From assembly GCF_018130165.1 (NCBI RefSeq), contig NZ_JAFCLZ010000015.1, forward strand, positions 62,001 to 126,000: a DNA stretch of 64,000 nt, given 5' to 3'. The translations under genes were made by a program, and so were the position numbers. Under the pieces are notes generated by a model. That model saw nothing but the letters and a program-made list of their open reading frames with translations, ran no database searches and had not been told where the DNA came from. Below are positions 34,897-47,017 of the stretch, piece by piece. Within the stretch, counting starts at the first letter, position 1, and each line of letters begins with the position of its first letter. The DNA is from Bradyrhizobium sp. JYMT SZCCT0180. Its GTDB lineage: Bacteria; Pseudomonadota; Alphaproteobacteria; Rhizobiales; Xanthobacteraceae.

Positions 34897-35367
34897 ATGT
34901 CTCGTCGCCATTCAGCTGAAAAGCGTGAAGTGAACCCGGATCCGAAGTTCGGGAACATCATCATTACGAAGTTCATGAATTCGATCATGTACGACGGCAA
35001 GAAGTCTGCCGCCGAGAGCATCGTCTACGGCGCGCTCGCCATGATCGAGGCCAAGACCAAGCAGGGTCCGCTGCCGGTGTTCGAGCAGGCGTTGGAAAAC
35101 GTCATGCCGACCATCGAAGTGCGTTCGCGCCGCGTCGGCGGCGCTACCTACCAGGTGCCGGTTGAAGTGCGTTCCGTCCGCCGTCAGGCGCTCGGCATTC
35201 GCTGGATCATCACCGCGGCGCGCGATCGCAACGAGAAGACCATGACGGAGCGGCTCTCGGCCGAGTTGCTCGACGCGTCGAACAACCGGGGGAACGCCGT
35301 CAAGAAGCGTGAAGACGTGCACCGGATGGCTGAAGCCAACCGCGCCTTCTCGCACTATCGCTGGTAA
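34897..35367 (+). CDS. rpsG: 30S ribosomal protein S7
   Basis: A 156-residue protein, MSRRHSAEKREVNPDPKFGN, with the complete helical fold and the conserved ARSRRVGGATYQVPVEVR-type loop (RSRRVGGATYQVPVEV). S7 nucleates assembly of the 30S head and, in enterobacteria, represses its own operon. It begins 15 bp after rpsL. Length is normal. Confidence 0.97.
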   Translation: MSRRHSAEKREVNPDPKFGNIIITKFMNSIMYDGKKSAAESIVYGALAMIEAKTKQGPLPVFEQALENVMPTIEVRSRRVGGATYQVPVEVRSVRRQALGIRWIITAARDRNEKTMTERLSAELLDASNNRGNAVKKREDVHRMAEANRAFSHYRW

Positions 35368-35397
35368 CGGCGAAACACGGATTTTAAGGAACAACCC

Positions 35398-37470
<2,073 letters not shown>

Positions 37471-37509
37471 TTGTCGTTGGCGGCAGTCAACGATTAAACG
37501 GAGAGTCAA

Positions 37510-38700
<1,191 letters not shown>

Positions 38701-38714
38701 GCGAACAGGAATTG

Positions 38715-38746
38715 GCGAGTGGCGGATGAAATCATCCGCTACTCGC
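38715..38746. repeat. Hairpin between tuf and rpsJ
   Basis: GCGAGTGGCGGATG (38715-38728) pairs along 14 bp with CATCCGCTACTCGC (38733-38746), with one G:U and loop AAAT. No T-run follows. It may be a copy of a GCGAATGG-type rhizobial repeat, or a processing or attenuation site between the str and S10 clusters. Confidence 0.6.
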
Positions 38747-38789
38747 TAGCCACCATTCGCAAATACGACGACAAAGAAAGACAGCGGCA

Positions 38790-39098
38790 ATGAACGGCCA
38801 AAATATTCGCATCCGTCTCAAGGCGTTCGACCATCGAATTCTCGATACGTCGACCCGCGAGATCGTGAACACGGCGAAACGTACCGGTGCTCAGGTTCGC
38901 GGACCCATTCCGCTGCCCACCCGCATCGAGAAGTTTACCGTCAACCGTTCGCCGCACGTCGACAAGAAGAGCCGCGAGCAGTTCGAGATGCGCACCCACA
39001 AGCGCCTGCTCGACATTGTCGATCCGACCCCGCAGACCGTCGATGCTTTGATGAAGCTCGACCTGGCCGCCGGTGTCGACGTCGAGATCAAGCTCTAA
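38790..39098 (+). CDS. rpsJ: 30S ribosomal protein S10
   Basis: A 102-residue protein beginning [19 protein letters not shown], with the normal loop [20 protein letters not shown]10 is in the 30S head and is also the NusE antitermination partner of NusB and NusG. It opens the S10 cluster, 89 bp after tuf. Length matches the family. Confidence 0.97.
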
Positions 39099-39151
39099 GA
39101 TTTTTTTAGATCGTCCGAAGTTAGCGGACAGAAAGAACAGGAAGCACGCCG

Positions 39152-39874
39152 ATGCGCTCCGGAGTGATCGCACAAAAGGTCGGGATGACGCGGGTCTTTA
39201 CGGAGACCGGTGAACATATCCCTGTGACCGTGCTGAAGCTGGGCAATTGCCAGGTTCTGGGCCACCGCACGACCGAGAAGAACGGTTACGTTGCGCTGCA
39301 GCTCGGTTCCGGCACCCGCAAGACCGTCTATCTGCCCAAGGCAGAGCGCGGCCAGTTTGCGGTGTCCAAGGTCGAGCCCAAGCGGAAGGTCACCGAGTTC
39401 CGCGTGTCCGAGGACGCGCTGATCCCGGTTGGCGCCGAAATTCAGGCGGACCATTTCGTGGTCGGCCAGTTCGTCGACGTCACCGGCACCTCGGTCGGTA
39501 AGGGTTTTGCCGGCGGCATGAAGCGCTGGAACTTCGGCGGTCTTCGCGCCACCCACGGCGTGTCGGTTTCGCATCGTTCGATCGGTTCGACCGGCGGACG
39601 TCAGGATCCCGGCAAGACCTTCAAGAACAAGAAGATGCCCGGTCACATGGGCGTCGATCGCATCACCACGCTCAATCTGCGCGTCGTGCAGACCGACGTC
39701 GAGCGCGGCCTGATCCTCGTCGAGGGCGCCGTTCCCGGCTCCAAGGGCGGTTGGATCTCGGTGCGTGATGCGGTGAAGAAGCCGTTGCCGAAGGAAGCTC
39801 CGAAGCCCGGCAAGTTCAGGGTTGTCGGCGGCGCCGAGCAGGCTGCTGCACCGGCCGAGCAGGAGGGCGCGTGA
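39152..39874 (+). CDS. rplC: 50S ribosomal protein L3
   Basis: A 240-residue protein, MRSGVIAQKVGMTRVFTETG, with the long loop GMKRWNFGGLRATHGVSVSH that reaches the peptidyl-transferase centre. It is about 30 residues longer than the enterobacterial protein because of a C-terminal Ala/Pro/Glu-rich tail (PKPGKFRVVGGAEQAAAPAE), as usual in rhizobia. The stop is followed after 1 nt by the rplD start. Confidence 0.97.
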   Translation: MRSGVIAQKVGMTRVFTETGEHIPVTVLKLGNCQVLGHRTTEKNGYVALQLGSGTRKTVYLPKAERGQFAVSKVEPKRKVTEFRVSEDALIPVGAEIQADHFVVGQFVDVTGTSVGKGFAGGMKRWNFGGLRATHGVSVSHRSIGSTGGRQDPGKTFKNKKMPGHMGVDRITTLNLRVVQTDVERGLILVEGAVPGSKGGWISVRDAVKKPLPKEAPKPGKFRVVGGAEQAAAPAEQEGA

Positions 39875-39875
39875 G

Positions 39876-40496
39876 ATGGAACTGAAAGTCACGACCCTTG
39901 AGGGCAAGGAAGCTGGTTCGGTCCAGCTGTCCGATGAGATTTTCGGCCTGGAGCCGCGCAAGGATATCATCCAGCGCTGCGTCAACTGGCAGCTCGCCAA
40001 GCGTCAGGCCGGCACGCACAAGACGCAGGGCCGCGCCGATGTCTGGCGCACCGGCAAGAAGATGTACAAGCAGAAGGGCACCGGCGGTGCTCGTCACGGG
40101 TCGGCCCGCGTTCCGCAGTTCCGCGGCGGTGGCCGTGCGTTCGGTCCGGTGGTGCGCTCGCACGCTTTCGCCTTGCCGAAGAAGGTGCGCGCACTGGCAC
40201 TTCGCCATGCGCTCTCCGCCAAGGCAAAGGACGGCGGGCTGATCGTGATCGAATCGGCGACGCTCGAGGCCGCCAAGACCAAGGCTCTGGTCGGGCATTT
40301 CTCGGGTCTCGGCCTGACCAATGCGCTGATCATCGACGGCGCCGAGGTCAACACCGGTTTCGCGACCGCGGCCCGCAACATTCCGAACATCGACGTGCTG
40401 CCGATCCAGGGCATCAACGTCTATGACATTCTGCGCCGTCACAAGCTGGTGCTGACCAAGTCGGCGGTGGATGCGTTGGAGGCGCGCTTCAAATGA
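39876..40496 (+). CDS. rplD: 50S ribosomal protein L4
   Basis: A 206-residue protein starting MELKVTTLEGKEAGSVQLSD. The exit-tunnel loop TGKKMYKQKGTGGARHGSAR is intact. L4 lines the polypeptide exit tunnel and can repress the S10 operon in some bacteria. This ATG fits the family; a longer frame into rplC was rejected. Its stop overlaps the rplW start by 4 nt. Confidence 0.97.
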   Translation: MELKVTTLEGKEAGSVQLSDEIFGLEPRKDIIQRCVNWQLAKRQAGTHKTQGRADVWRTGKKMYKQKGTGGARHGSARVPQFRGGGRAFGPVVRSHAFALPKKVRALALRHALSAKAKDGGLIVIESATLEAAKTKALVGHFSGLGLTNALIIDGAEVNTGFATAARNIPNIDVLPIQGINVYDILRRHKLVLTKSAVDALEARFK

Positions 40497-40792
40497 AGAA
40501 TATCGATCCGCGCCATTACGACGTGATCGTTGCCCCGGTGGTGACCGAAAAGGCAACGGTAGCGTCCGAGCACAACAAGGTTGTGTTCAAGGTCGCCTCC
40601 AAGGCGACCAAGCCGCAAATCAAGGAAGCCGTCGAAAAGCTGTTCGACGTCAAGGTGAAGAGCGTGAACACGCTGGTCCGCAAGGGCAAGACCAAGGTGT
40701 TCCGCGGCAATTTCGGTTCGCAGTCGGATGTGAAGCGGGCGATCGTGACCCTCGAAGAGGGCCACCGCATCGACGTCACCACCGGACTATAA
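40493..40792 (+). CDS. rplW: 50S ribosomal protein L23
   Basis: A 99-residue protein, MKNIDPRHYDVIVAPVVTEK, with the conserved VRKGKTKVFRGNFGSQSDVK loop. L23 sits at the tunnel exit and is the docking site for trigger factor and SRP. ATGA overlap with rplD indicates translational coupling. Confidence 0.97.
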   Translation: MKNIDPRHYDVIVAPVVTEKATVASEHNKVVFKVASKATKPQIKEAVEKLFDVKVKSVNTLVRKGKTKVFRGNFGSQSDVKRAIVTLEEGHRIDVTTGL

Positions 40793-40804
40793 GGCGTTAC
40801 GACG

Positions 40805-41638
40805 ATGGCATTGAAAACATACAATCCGACGACGCCGGGCCAGCGCCAGCTGGTGATGGTCGACCGTTCGGCGCTGTACAAGGGCAAGCCGGTCAAGGCG
40901 TTGACCGAGGGCAAGCAGAGCAATGGCGGCCGCAACAACACCGGCCGTATCACGGTTCGCTTTCGTGGCGGTGGCCACAAGAAGGCCTACCGGATGGTCG
41001 ATTTCAAGCGCGACAAGGTCGACGTTTCAGCGACCGTCGAGCGCCTGGAATACGATCCGAACCGCACCGCGTTCATCGCGCTGATCAAGTATGCCGACGG
41101 CGAGCAGGCCTACATCCTGGCGCCGCAGCGGCTGGCCGCGGGCGACACCGTCGTTGCCGGCAACTATGTCGACGTGAAGCCCGGCAATGTCATGCCGCTC
41201 GGCAACATGCCGGTCGGCACGATCGTCCACAATATCGAGATGAAGATCGGCAAGGGCGGCCAGATCGCACGTTCCGCCGGCACCTATGCGCAGATCGTCG
41301 GCCGCGATCAGGACTACGTCATTCTGCGCCTGAACTCGGGCGAGCAGCGCCTGGTGCACGGCCGTTGCCGCGGCACCATCGGCGCGGTGTCGAACCCCGA
41401 TCACATGAACATCTCGATCGGCAAGGCCGGCCGTACCCGCTGGCTCGGCTGGCGTCCGCATAACCGCGGCGTCGTCATGAACCCGATCGACCATCCGCAC
41501 GGCGGCGGCGAAGGCCGCACCTCGGGCGGCCGCCACCCGGTGACCCCGTGGGGCAAGCCGACCAAGGGCAAGAAGACCCGTTCGAATAAGTCGACCAACA
41601 GATTCATCCTCCTAAGCCGCCACAAGCGGAAGAAGTAA
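40805..41638 (+). CDS. rplB: 50S ribosomal protein L2
   Basis: A 277-residue protein with the RNA-binding core and the C-terminal signature NPIDHPHGGGEGRTSGGRHP containing the functionally important histidine. L2 is needed for subunit association and peptidyl transfer. It starts 12 nt after rplW. Full length. Confidence 0.98.
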   Translation: MALKTYNPTTPGQRQLVMVDRSALYKGKPVKALTEGKQSNGGRNNTGRITVRFRGGGHKKAYRMVDFKRDKVDVSATVERLEYDPNRTAFIALIKYADGEQAYILAPQRLAAGDTVVAGNYVDVKPGNVMPLGNMPVGTIVHNIEMKIGKGGQIARSAGTYAQIVGRDQDYVILRLNSGEQRLVHGRCRGTIGAVSNPDHMNISIGKAGRTRWLGWRPHNRGVVMNPIDHPHGGGEGRTSGGRHPVTPWGKPTKGKKTRSNKSTNRFILLSRHKRKK

Positions 41639-41650
41639 GGAACGCCGGAC

Positions 41651-41929
41651 ATGGTTCGTTCAGTCTGGAAAGGCCCGTTCGTCGAGGGTTCTCTGCTCAA
41701 GAAAGCAGATGCCGCGCGCGCGTCCGGCCGTCACGACGTCATCAAGATCTGGAGCCGCCGCTCGACCATCCTGCCGCAGTTCGTCGGCCTGGTCTTCGGT
41801 GTCTACAACGGCCAGAAGCATGTGCCGGTATCGGTCAACGAGGAAATGGTGGGTCACAAGTTCGGTGAATTCTCGCCGACCCGTACCTTCCATGGCCATT
41901 CTGGCGACAAGAAAGCCAAGAAGGCTTGA
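41651..41929 (+). CDS. rpsS: 30S ribosomal protein S19
   Basis: A 92-residue basic protein, MVRSVWKGPFVEGSLLKKAD, with the conserved WSRRSTILPQFVGLVFGVYN and FSPTRTFHGH segments. S19 pairs with S13 in the 30S head. It follows rplB by 12 nt and precedes rplV by 10 nt. Confidence 0.97.
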   Translation: MVRSVWKGPFVEGSLLKKADAARASGRHDVIKIWSRRSTILPQFVGLVFGVYNGQKHVPVSVNEEMVGHKFGEFSPTRTFHGHSGDKKAKKA

Positions 41930-41939
41930 GGAATAAGCG

Positions 41940-42326
41940 ATGAGCAAACCAAAGCGCGAAAGAGTGCTCGCGGATAACGAGGCCAAGGCTGTGGCCCGGA
42001 TGCTGCGCGTGAGCCCGCAGAAGCTTAATCTTGTCGCGCAGCTGATCCGCGGCCGGAAGGCGTCTGCGGCACTGGCCGACCTGCAGTTCTCGCGCAAGCG
42101 GATCGCGGTCGACGTCAAGAAGTGCCTGGAATCGGCGATCGCGAACGCCGAGAACAACCACGACCTCGAGGTCGACGATCTGGTCGTCGCCGAGGCCCAT
42201 GTCGGCAACGGCATCGTGATGAAGCGCTTTTCGCCGCGCGGCCGTGGCCGTTCGGGTCGTATCTACAAACCGTTCTCGCACCTGACCATCGTGGTTCGTC
42301 AGGTCGAGGCCGAGGCTGGCGCTTAA
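41940..42326 (+). CDS. rplV: 50S ribosomal protein L22
   Basis: A 128-residue protein with the tunnel beta-hairpin (VAEAHVGNGIVMKRFSPRGR then GRSGRIYKPFSH). Macrolide-relevant loop residues look wild type. Its N-terminus MSKPKRERVLADNEAKAVAR is slightly longer than in enterobacteria. Part of the S10 cluster. Confidence 0.97.
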   Translation: MSKPKRERVLADNEAKAVARMLRVSPQKLNLVAQLIRGRKASAALADLQFSRKRIAVDVKKCLESAIANAENNHDLEVDDLVVAEAHVGNGIVMKRFSPRGRGRSGRIYKPFSHLTIVVRQVEAEAGA

Positions 42327-42343
42327 GGGCGCGGGAGAAGACG

Positions 42344-43042
42344 ATGGGTCAAAAAATCAATCCAATCGGACTGCGTCTCGGCATCAACCGTACGTGGGAT
42401 TCCCGTTGGTTCGCCGGCAAGAACGAGTACGGCAAGCTGCTGCATGAGGACGTGCGGATCCGTGAGATCCTGCACAAGGAACTCAAGCAGGCAGCCGTCG
42501 CCCGTATCGTGATCGAGCGTCCGCACAAGAAGTGCCGCGTGACGATCCATTCGGCGCGCCCGGGCGTCGTCATCGGCAAGAAGGGCGCCGACATCGACAA
42601 GCTGCGCAAGCGGGTTGCCGACATCACGGCTTCCGACGTCGTCATCAACATCGTCGAAATCCGCAAGCCCGAACTCGACGCCACCCTGGTCGCCGAATCG
42701 ATCGCCCAGCAGCTCGAGCGCCGCGTCGCATTCCGCCGCGCCATGAAGCGCGCGGTGCAGTCGGCGATGCGTCTTGGCGCCGAAGGCATTCGTATCAACT
42801 GCTCGGGCCGTCTCGGCGGCGCCGAAATCGCGCGTATGGAATGGTATCGCGAAGGTCGCGTTCCCTTGCACACGCTGCGCGCCGACGTCGATTACGGCGT
42901 GGCGACTGCGTTCACGACATTCGGTACCTGCGGCGTCAAGGTCTGGATCTTCAAAGGCGAGATCCTCGAGCACGATCCGATGGCCCAGGACAAGAAGATG
43001 GCCGAAGGCGACAATACCCGTCCGCGTCGCGACGCTGCTTGA
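42344..43042 (+). CDS. rpsC: 30S ribosomal protein S3
   Basis: A 232-residue protein starting MGQKINPIGLRLGINRTWDS. The KH domain motif VIGKKGADIDKLRKRV is present, as is the C-terminal domain ending in a charged tail. S3 lines the mRNA entry channel. GGGAGAAG precedes the ATG; longer frames extending into rplV were rejected. Confidence 0.97.
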   Translation: MGQKINPIGLRLGINRTWDSRWFAGKNEYGKLLHEDVRIREILHKELKQAAVARIVIERPHKKCRVTIHSARPGVVIGKKGADIDKLRKRVADITASDVVINIVEIRKPELDATLVAESIAQQLERRVAFRRAMKRAVQSAMRLGAEGIRINCSGRLGGAEIARMEWYREGRVPLHTLRADVDYGVATAFTTFGTCGVKVWIFKGEILEHDPMAQDKKMAEGDNTRPRRDAA

Positions 43043-43072
43043 GACATTAGAGAAGGTTTGAGGGCGTAAGCC

Positions 43073-43486
43073 ATGATGCAACCAAAGAAAACGAAGTTCC
43101 GGAAGGCGCATAAGGGCCGTATCCACGGCGTTGCGACTTCGGGCGCGACGTTGTCGTTCGGACAGTTCGGCCTGAAGGCGATGGCGCCCGAGCGCATCAC
43201 CGCCCGTCAGATCGAAGCCGCACGCCGCGCGCTGACCCGTCACATGAAGCGCGCCGGCCGCGTCTGGATCCGCGTGTTTCCGGACCTGCCGGTGTCGAAG
43301 AAGCCTGCCGAAGTCCGCATGGGCTCGGGCAAGGGTACGCCGGAATTGTGGGTGGCCCGCGTCAAGCCCGGCCGCGTGATTTTCGAGATCGACGGCGTCA
43401 CGGTGCAGACCGCAAAGGAAGCGCTCTCGCTCGCCGCCGCCAAGCTGCCGATCAAGACGCGCTTCGTCGCGCGCATTGCGGAGTAA
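43073..43486 (+). CDS. rplP: 50S ribosomal protein L16
   Basis: A 137-residue protein, MMQPKKTKFRKAHKGRIHGV, with the RMGSGKGTPELWVA-type loop (MGSGKGTPELWVARVKPG) that contacts tRNA at the A site. Length and order (after rpsC, before rpmC) are standard. Confidence 0.97.
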   Translation: MMQPKKTKFRKAHKGRIHGVATSGATLSFGQFGLKAMAPERITARQIEAARRALTRHMKRAGRVWIRVFPDLPVSKKPAEVRMGSGKGTPELWVARVKPGRVIFEIDGVTVQTAKEALSLAAAKLPIKTRFVARIAE

Positions 43487-43491
43487 CATTC

Positions 43492-43698
43492 ATGGCCGAG
43501 ATGAAAACCGCCGACATTCGCGCGATGAGCGACGATCAGAGGGAGGACGCCGTCCTCAACCTGAAGAAAGAGCGTTTCAACCTGCGTTTCCAGCGCGCCA
43601 CCGGGCAGCTGGAAAACACCACGCGGCTGCGTGAAGCCCGCCGCGATATCGCCCGCATCAAGACCATCGCCGCGCAAGCGCGCGCGAAGAAGAAGTAA
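43492..43698 (+). CDS. rpmC: 50S ribosomal protein L29
   Basis: A 68-residue helical hairpin, MAEMKTADIRAMSDDQREDA, with LKKERFNLRFQRATGQLEN. It binds near the tunnel exit next to L23. It starts 5 nt after the rplP stop; the ORF is open further upstream but overlaps rplP. Confidence 0.96.
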   Translation: MAEMKTADIRAMSDDQREDAVLNLKKERFNLRFQRATGQLENTTRLREARRDIARIKTIAAQARAKKK

Positions 43699-43708
43699 GA
43701 GGCCGGAT

Positions 43709-43957
43709 ATGCCGAAACGAACCCTTCAAGGCGTGGTCGTGAGCGACAAGCAAGCCAAGACGATCGTGGTGCGCGTCGACCGCCGCTTCACCCACCCGAT
43801 CTACAAGAAGACGATCCGCCGCTCCAAGAACTATCACGCGCACGACGAGAACAACGAGTTCAAGCCGGGCGACATGGTGTGGATCGAGGAGAGCAAGCCG
43901 ATCTCGAAGTTGAAGCGCTGGACGGTTGTCCGGGGCGAACAGAAGAAAACGGCCTGA
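43709..43957 (+). CDS. rpsQ: 30S ribosomal protein S17
   Basis: An 82-residue OB-fold protein, MPKRTLQGVVVSDKQAKTIV, with the conserved ESKPISKLKRWTVV segment. It is a primary 16S rRNA binder. It starts 10 nt after rpmC. An 84-bp gap separates it from rplN. Confidence 0.97.
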   Translation: MPKRTLQGVVVSDKQAKTIVVRVDRRFTHPIYKKTIRRSKNYHAHDENNEFKPGDMVWIEESKPISKLKRWTVVRGEQKKTA

Positions 43958-44041
43958 AGCAGGTCGGGCTTAGATAGCCTGACTGGTTTTGGGAAATTTT
44001 AAGCGCGTTTCAGCGCATCAGAAAGAGGACGAGGTGCATCA

Positions 44042-44410
44042 ATGATTCAGATGCAGACCAACCTCGACGTGGCCGATAATTCAGGCGCACGCCGTGTCAT
44101 GTGCATCAAGGTGCTTGGGGGCTCCAAGCGCCGCTATGCCACCGTGGGCGATGTTATCGTTGTGTCGATCAAGGAAGCGATTCCGCGCGGCAAGGTGAAG
44201 AAGGGCGACGTGATGAAGGCTGTCGTGGTGCGGGTCCGCAAGGACATCCGCCGCGCCGACGGCTCGGTCATCCGCTTCGACCGCAACGCCGCCGTGCTGA
44301 TCAACAATCAGTCGGAGCCGGTCGGCACCCGTATCTTCGGGCCCGTGCCGCGCGAGCTGCGCGCCAAGAACCACATGAAGATCATTTCACTTGCGCCGGA
44401 GGTGCTGTGA
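44042..44410 (+). CDS. rplN: 50S ribosomal protein L14
   Basis: A 122-residue beta-barrel protein, [20 protein letters not shown], with the signature [18 protein letters not shown] region. It bridges to 16S rRNA and is the RsfS silencing-factor site. AAAGAGGACGAGG precedes the ATG. Its stop overlaps the rplX start (TGATG). Confidence 0.97.
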
Positions 44411-44724
44411 TGGCTGCCAAGATCCGCAAGGGTGACAAGGTCATCGTGCTGAACGGCCGCGACAAGGGCCGTACCGGCGAAGTATTCGAGGTCCGTCCGG
44501 ACGAGAACAAGGCTCTCGTGCGCGGCGTCAATTTGGTGAAGCGTCACCAGAAGCAGACCCAGTCCCAGGAAGGCGGCATCATCTCCAAGGAGGCGCCGAT
44601 CCACCTGTCCAACATCGCGTATGTCGGCAAGGACGGCAAACCGACCCGCGTGGGCTTCAAGATTCAGGCTGATGGCAAGAAGGTACGCATTGCCAAGAGC
44701 TCGGGAGCAGAGATCGATGGCTGA
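44410..44724 (+). CDS. rplX: 50S ribosomal protein L24
   Basis: A 104-residue protein, [20 protein letters not shown], with a KOW motif. It is an assembly initiator of the 50S subunit and lies near the tunnel exit. The start codon overlaps the rplN stop by one base, and its end overlaps rplE by 8 nt, indicating tight coupling. Confidence 0.97.
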   Translation: MAAKIRKGDKVIVLNGRDKGRTGEVFEVRPDENKALVRGVNLVKRHQKQTQSQEGGIISKEAPIHLSNIAYVGKDGKPTRVGFKIQADGKKVRIAKSSGAEIDG

Positions 44725-45274
44725 AACCGCTTATGTGCCGCGCCTGCGCGTGGAGTATGACAAGAGCATCCGCAGCAAGCTGACTGAACAGTTCGGCTAT
44801 GCCAACGTCATGCAGGTGCCGCGTCTTGACAAGGTCGTCCTCAACATGGGCGTCGGCGATGCCGTCAACGACCGCAAAAAGGCCGAGACTGCGGCTGGCG
44901 ACCTGTCGCTGATCGCCGGCCAGAAGGCGATCGTGACCTATTCGCGCGTCGCGATCGCGACCTTCAAGCTGCGTGAAAACCAGCCGATCGGCTGCAAGGT
45001 CACGCTGCGCAAGGCCAAGATGTACGAGTTCATCGACCGCCTGGTGAACGTGGCGCTGCCGCGCGTGCGCGACTTCCGCGGCCTCAATCCGAAGAGCTTC
45101 GACGGCCGCGGCAATTATTCGCTCGGCCTCAAGGAGCACATCATTTTCCCCGAAATCGACTTCGACAAGGTTTCGGAAGCCCGCGGCATGGACATCACGG
45201 TTTGCACCACGGCGCAGACCGACGACGAGGCGCGTGCCTTGTTGACCGCTTTCAATTTCCCGTTCCGGCAGTGA
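44717..45274 (+). CDS. rplE: 50S ribosomal protein L5
   Basis: A 185-residue protein, MAETAYVPRLRVEYDKSIRS, with the conserved VPRLDKVVLNMGVGDAVND and ENQPIGCKVTLRK segments. It binds 5S rRNA. The ATG lies inside the 3' end of rplX. Length is normal. Confidence 0.97.
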   Translation: MAETAYVPRLRVEYDKSIRSKLTEQFGYANVMQVPRLDKVVLNMGVGDAVNDRKKAETAAGDLSLIAGQKAIVTYSRVAIATFKLRENQPIGCKVTLRKAKMYEFIDRLVNVALPRVRDFRGLNPKSFDGRGNYSLGLKEHIIFPEIDFDKVSEARGMDITVCTTAQTDDEARALLTAFNFPFRQ

Positions 45275-45318
45275 GACGCAGTTAAAGCCTCTCAAACGCG
45301 GAAACCCAGGAGCCAAGC

Positions 45319-45624
45319 ATGGCAAAGAAGAGTTCAATCGAGAAGAACAACCGGCGCAAGCGGATGACCAAGAACGCCGCCCCCCAGCGCGCGAAGCTGA
45401 AGGCGATCATCGCCGACAAGACCAAGCCGATGGAAGAGCGCTTCGCGGCGACGCTGAAGCTTGCCGAGATGCCGCGCAACTCGTCGGCGACGCGCATCCG
45501 CAACCGCTGCGAGCTGACCGGCCGTCCGCGTTCCGTCTATCGCAAGAACAAGCTCAGCCGCATCGCGCTGCGTGAACTCGGCTCCAAGGGCCTGGTTCCC
45601 GGGCTCGTGAAGTCGAGCTGGTAA
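45319..45624 (+). CDS. rpsN: 30S ribosomal protein S14, zinc-free form
   Basis: A 101-residue protein, MAKKSSIEKNNRRKRMTKNA. This is the long C-minus form, with a single cysteine in RNRCELTGRPRSVYRK and no CxxC zinc pairs. It sits in the 30S head. CCAGGAG lies before the ATG. Confidence 0.97.
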   Translation: MAKKSSIEKNNRRKRMTKNAAPQRAKLKAIIADKTKPMEERFAATLKLAEMPRNSSATRIRNRCELTGRPRSVYRKNKLSRIALRELGSKGLVPGLVKSSW

Positions 45625-45637
45625 GGAGGGTCGTCAG

Positions 45638-46036
45638 ATGTCAACGCACGATCCGATCAGCGATCTCATCACCCGCATCCGCAACGCGCAGATGCGCTCG
45701 AAGTCCAAGGTTTCGACCCCGGGCTCGAAGATGCGCGCCAACGTTCTCGAAGTGCTGAAGTCCGAGGGCTACATCCGCGGCTATGCCAGCGTCGAACATG
45801 CTTCCGGCCGCAGCGAGCTCGAGATCGAGCTGAAGTATTTCGACGGCGAGCCGGTCATTCGCGAAATCGAGCGGGTGTCGAAGCCCGGCCGTCGGGTTTA
45901 CGCTTCGGTGAAGAACCTGCCGCGCGTGAACAACGGTCTCGGTATTTCGGTCTTGTCGACGCCGAAGGGAATCATGGCTGACCACGACGCGCGTGACGCG
46001 AATGTGGGCGGCGAAGTTCTCTTCACGGTGTTCTGA
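45638..46036 (+). CDS. rpsH: 30S ribosomal protein S8
   Basis: A 132-residue protein, MSTHDPISDLITRIRNAQMR, ending with the conserved STPKGIMADHDARD segment. S8 binds the 16S central domain and, in E. coli, is the translational repressor of the spc operon. GGAGGG precedes the ATG. It starts 13 nt after rpsN. Confidence 0.97.
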   Translation: MSTHDPISDLITRIRNAQMRSKSKVSTPGSKMRANVLEVLKSEGYIRGYASVEHASGRSELEIELKYFDGEPVIREIERVSKPGRRVYASVKNLPRVNNGLGISVLSTPKGIMADHDARDANVGGEVLFTVF

Positions 46037-46050
46037 GGAAGGATTTTAGC

Positions 46051-46584
46051 ATGTCACGTGTTGGCAAACGGCCCGTGCCGATCCCGTCCGGTGTGACGGC
46101 GACGGTCGAAGGGCAGACCGTCAAGATGAAGGGGCCCAAGGGCCAGCTTCAGTTCGTCGTGCATGACGACGTCGAGGTGAAGTTCGAGGACGGCGCGGTC
46201 AAGGTCGCGCCGAAGCTCGAAACCAACCGGGCGCAGGCCATGTACGGCACCGCGCGCGCCCAGGTCGCAAACCTGGTCGAGGGCGTCACCAAGGGTTTCG
46301 AGAAGAAGCTCGAGATCACCGGCGTCGGCTACCGCGCCGCGCTGCAGGGCAAGAACCTGCAGCTCGCGCTCGGCTACAGCCACGACGTCGTCTACGCGAT
46401 CCCGGATGGCATCACCATCGCGGTGCCGAAGCCGACCGAGATCACGATCACGGGCAATGATTCCCAGCGCGTCGGCCAGGTTGCGGCCGAGATCCGCGCC
46501 TATCGCCCGCCGGAGCCCTACAAGGGCAAGGGCGTGAAGTACGCCAACGAATTCATCTTCCGCAAGGAAGGCAAGAAGAAGTAA
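46051..46584 (+). CDS. rplF: 50S ribosomal protein L6
   Basis: A 177-residue protein, MSRVGKRPVPIPSGVTATVE, with two tandem RNA-binding domains and the C-terminal YRPPEPYKGKGVKY signature. It sits near the sarcin-ricin loop. Starts 14 nt after rpsH. Confidence 0.97.
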   Translation: MSRVGKRPVPIPSGVTATVEGQTVKMKGPKGQLQFVVHDDVEVKFEDGAVKVAPKLETNRAQAMYGTARAQVANLVEGVTKGFEKKLEITGVGYRAALQGKNLQLALGYSHDVVYAIPDGITIAVPKPTEITITGNDSQRVGQVAAEIRAYRPPEPYKGKGVKYANEFIFRKEGKKK

Positions 46585-46595
46585 CGGAGCCGGCC

Positions 46596-46955
46596 ATGTC
46601 ACTGAAAGTTACAAATGCCCGGCGCAAGCAGCGTGTGAGGAATTCACTGCGCCGCTCCGCCAATGGACGTCCGCGTCTGTCGGTGTTCCGCTCGTCGAAG
46701 CACATCTATGCCCAGGTCATCGACGACCTGAAGGGCGAGACGCTGGCTTCCGCGTCGTCGCTGGAAAAGACGATGCGCGAGAGCGGCAACACGGGCGCCA
46801 ACATCGATGCGGCCAAGGCCGTCGGCAAGCTGCTGGCGGAACGCGCCGTGCAGAAGGGCGTCAAGGAAGTGATATTCGATCGCGGTCAGTATCTGTATCA
46901 CGGGCGCGTCAAGGCGCTCGCTGATGCGGCCCGCGAAAGCGGATTGAGCTTCTAA
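46596..46955 (+). CDS. rplR: 50S ribosomal protein L18
   Basis: A 119-residue protein, MSLKVTNARRKQRVRNSLRR, with the 5S rRNA-binding LSVFRSSKHIYAQVIDD segment and the C-terminal FDRGQYLYHGRVKALADAAR. Starts 11 nt after rplF. Confidence 0.97.
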   Translation: MSLKVTNARRKQRVRNSLRRSANGRPRLSVFRSSKHIYAQVIDDLKGETLASASSLEKTMRESGNTGANIDAAKAVGKLLAERAVQKGVKEVIFDRGQYLYHGRVKALADAARESGLSF

Positions 46956-47017
46956 CAACCGGTTTTGAACCAAGATTAAGGACAGGGGCGTTAGGCTCCC
47001 TGAGATTGGAAAACACC

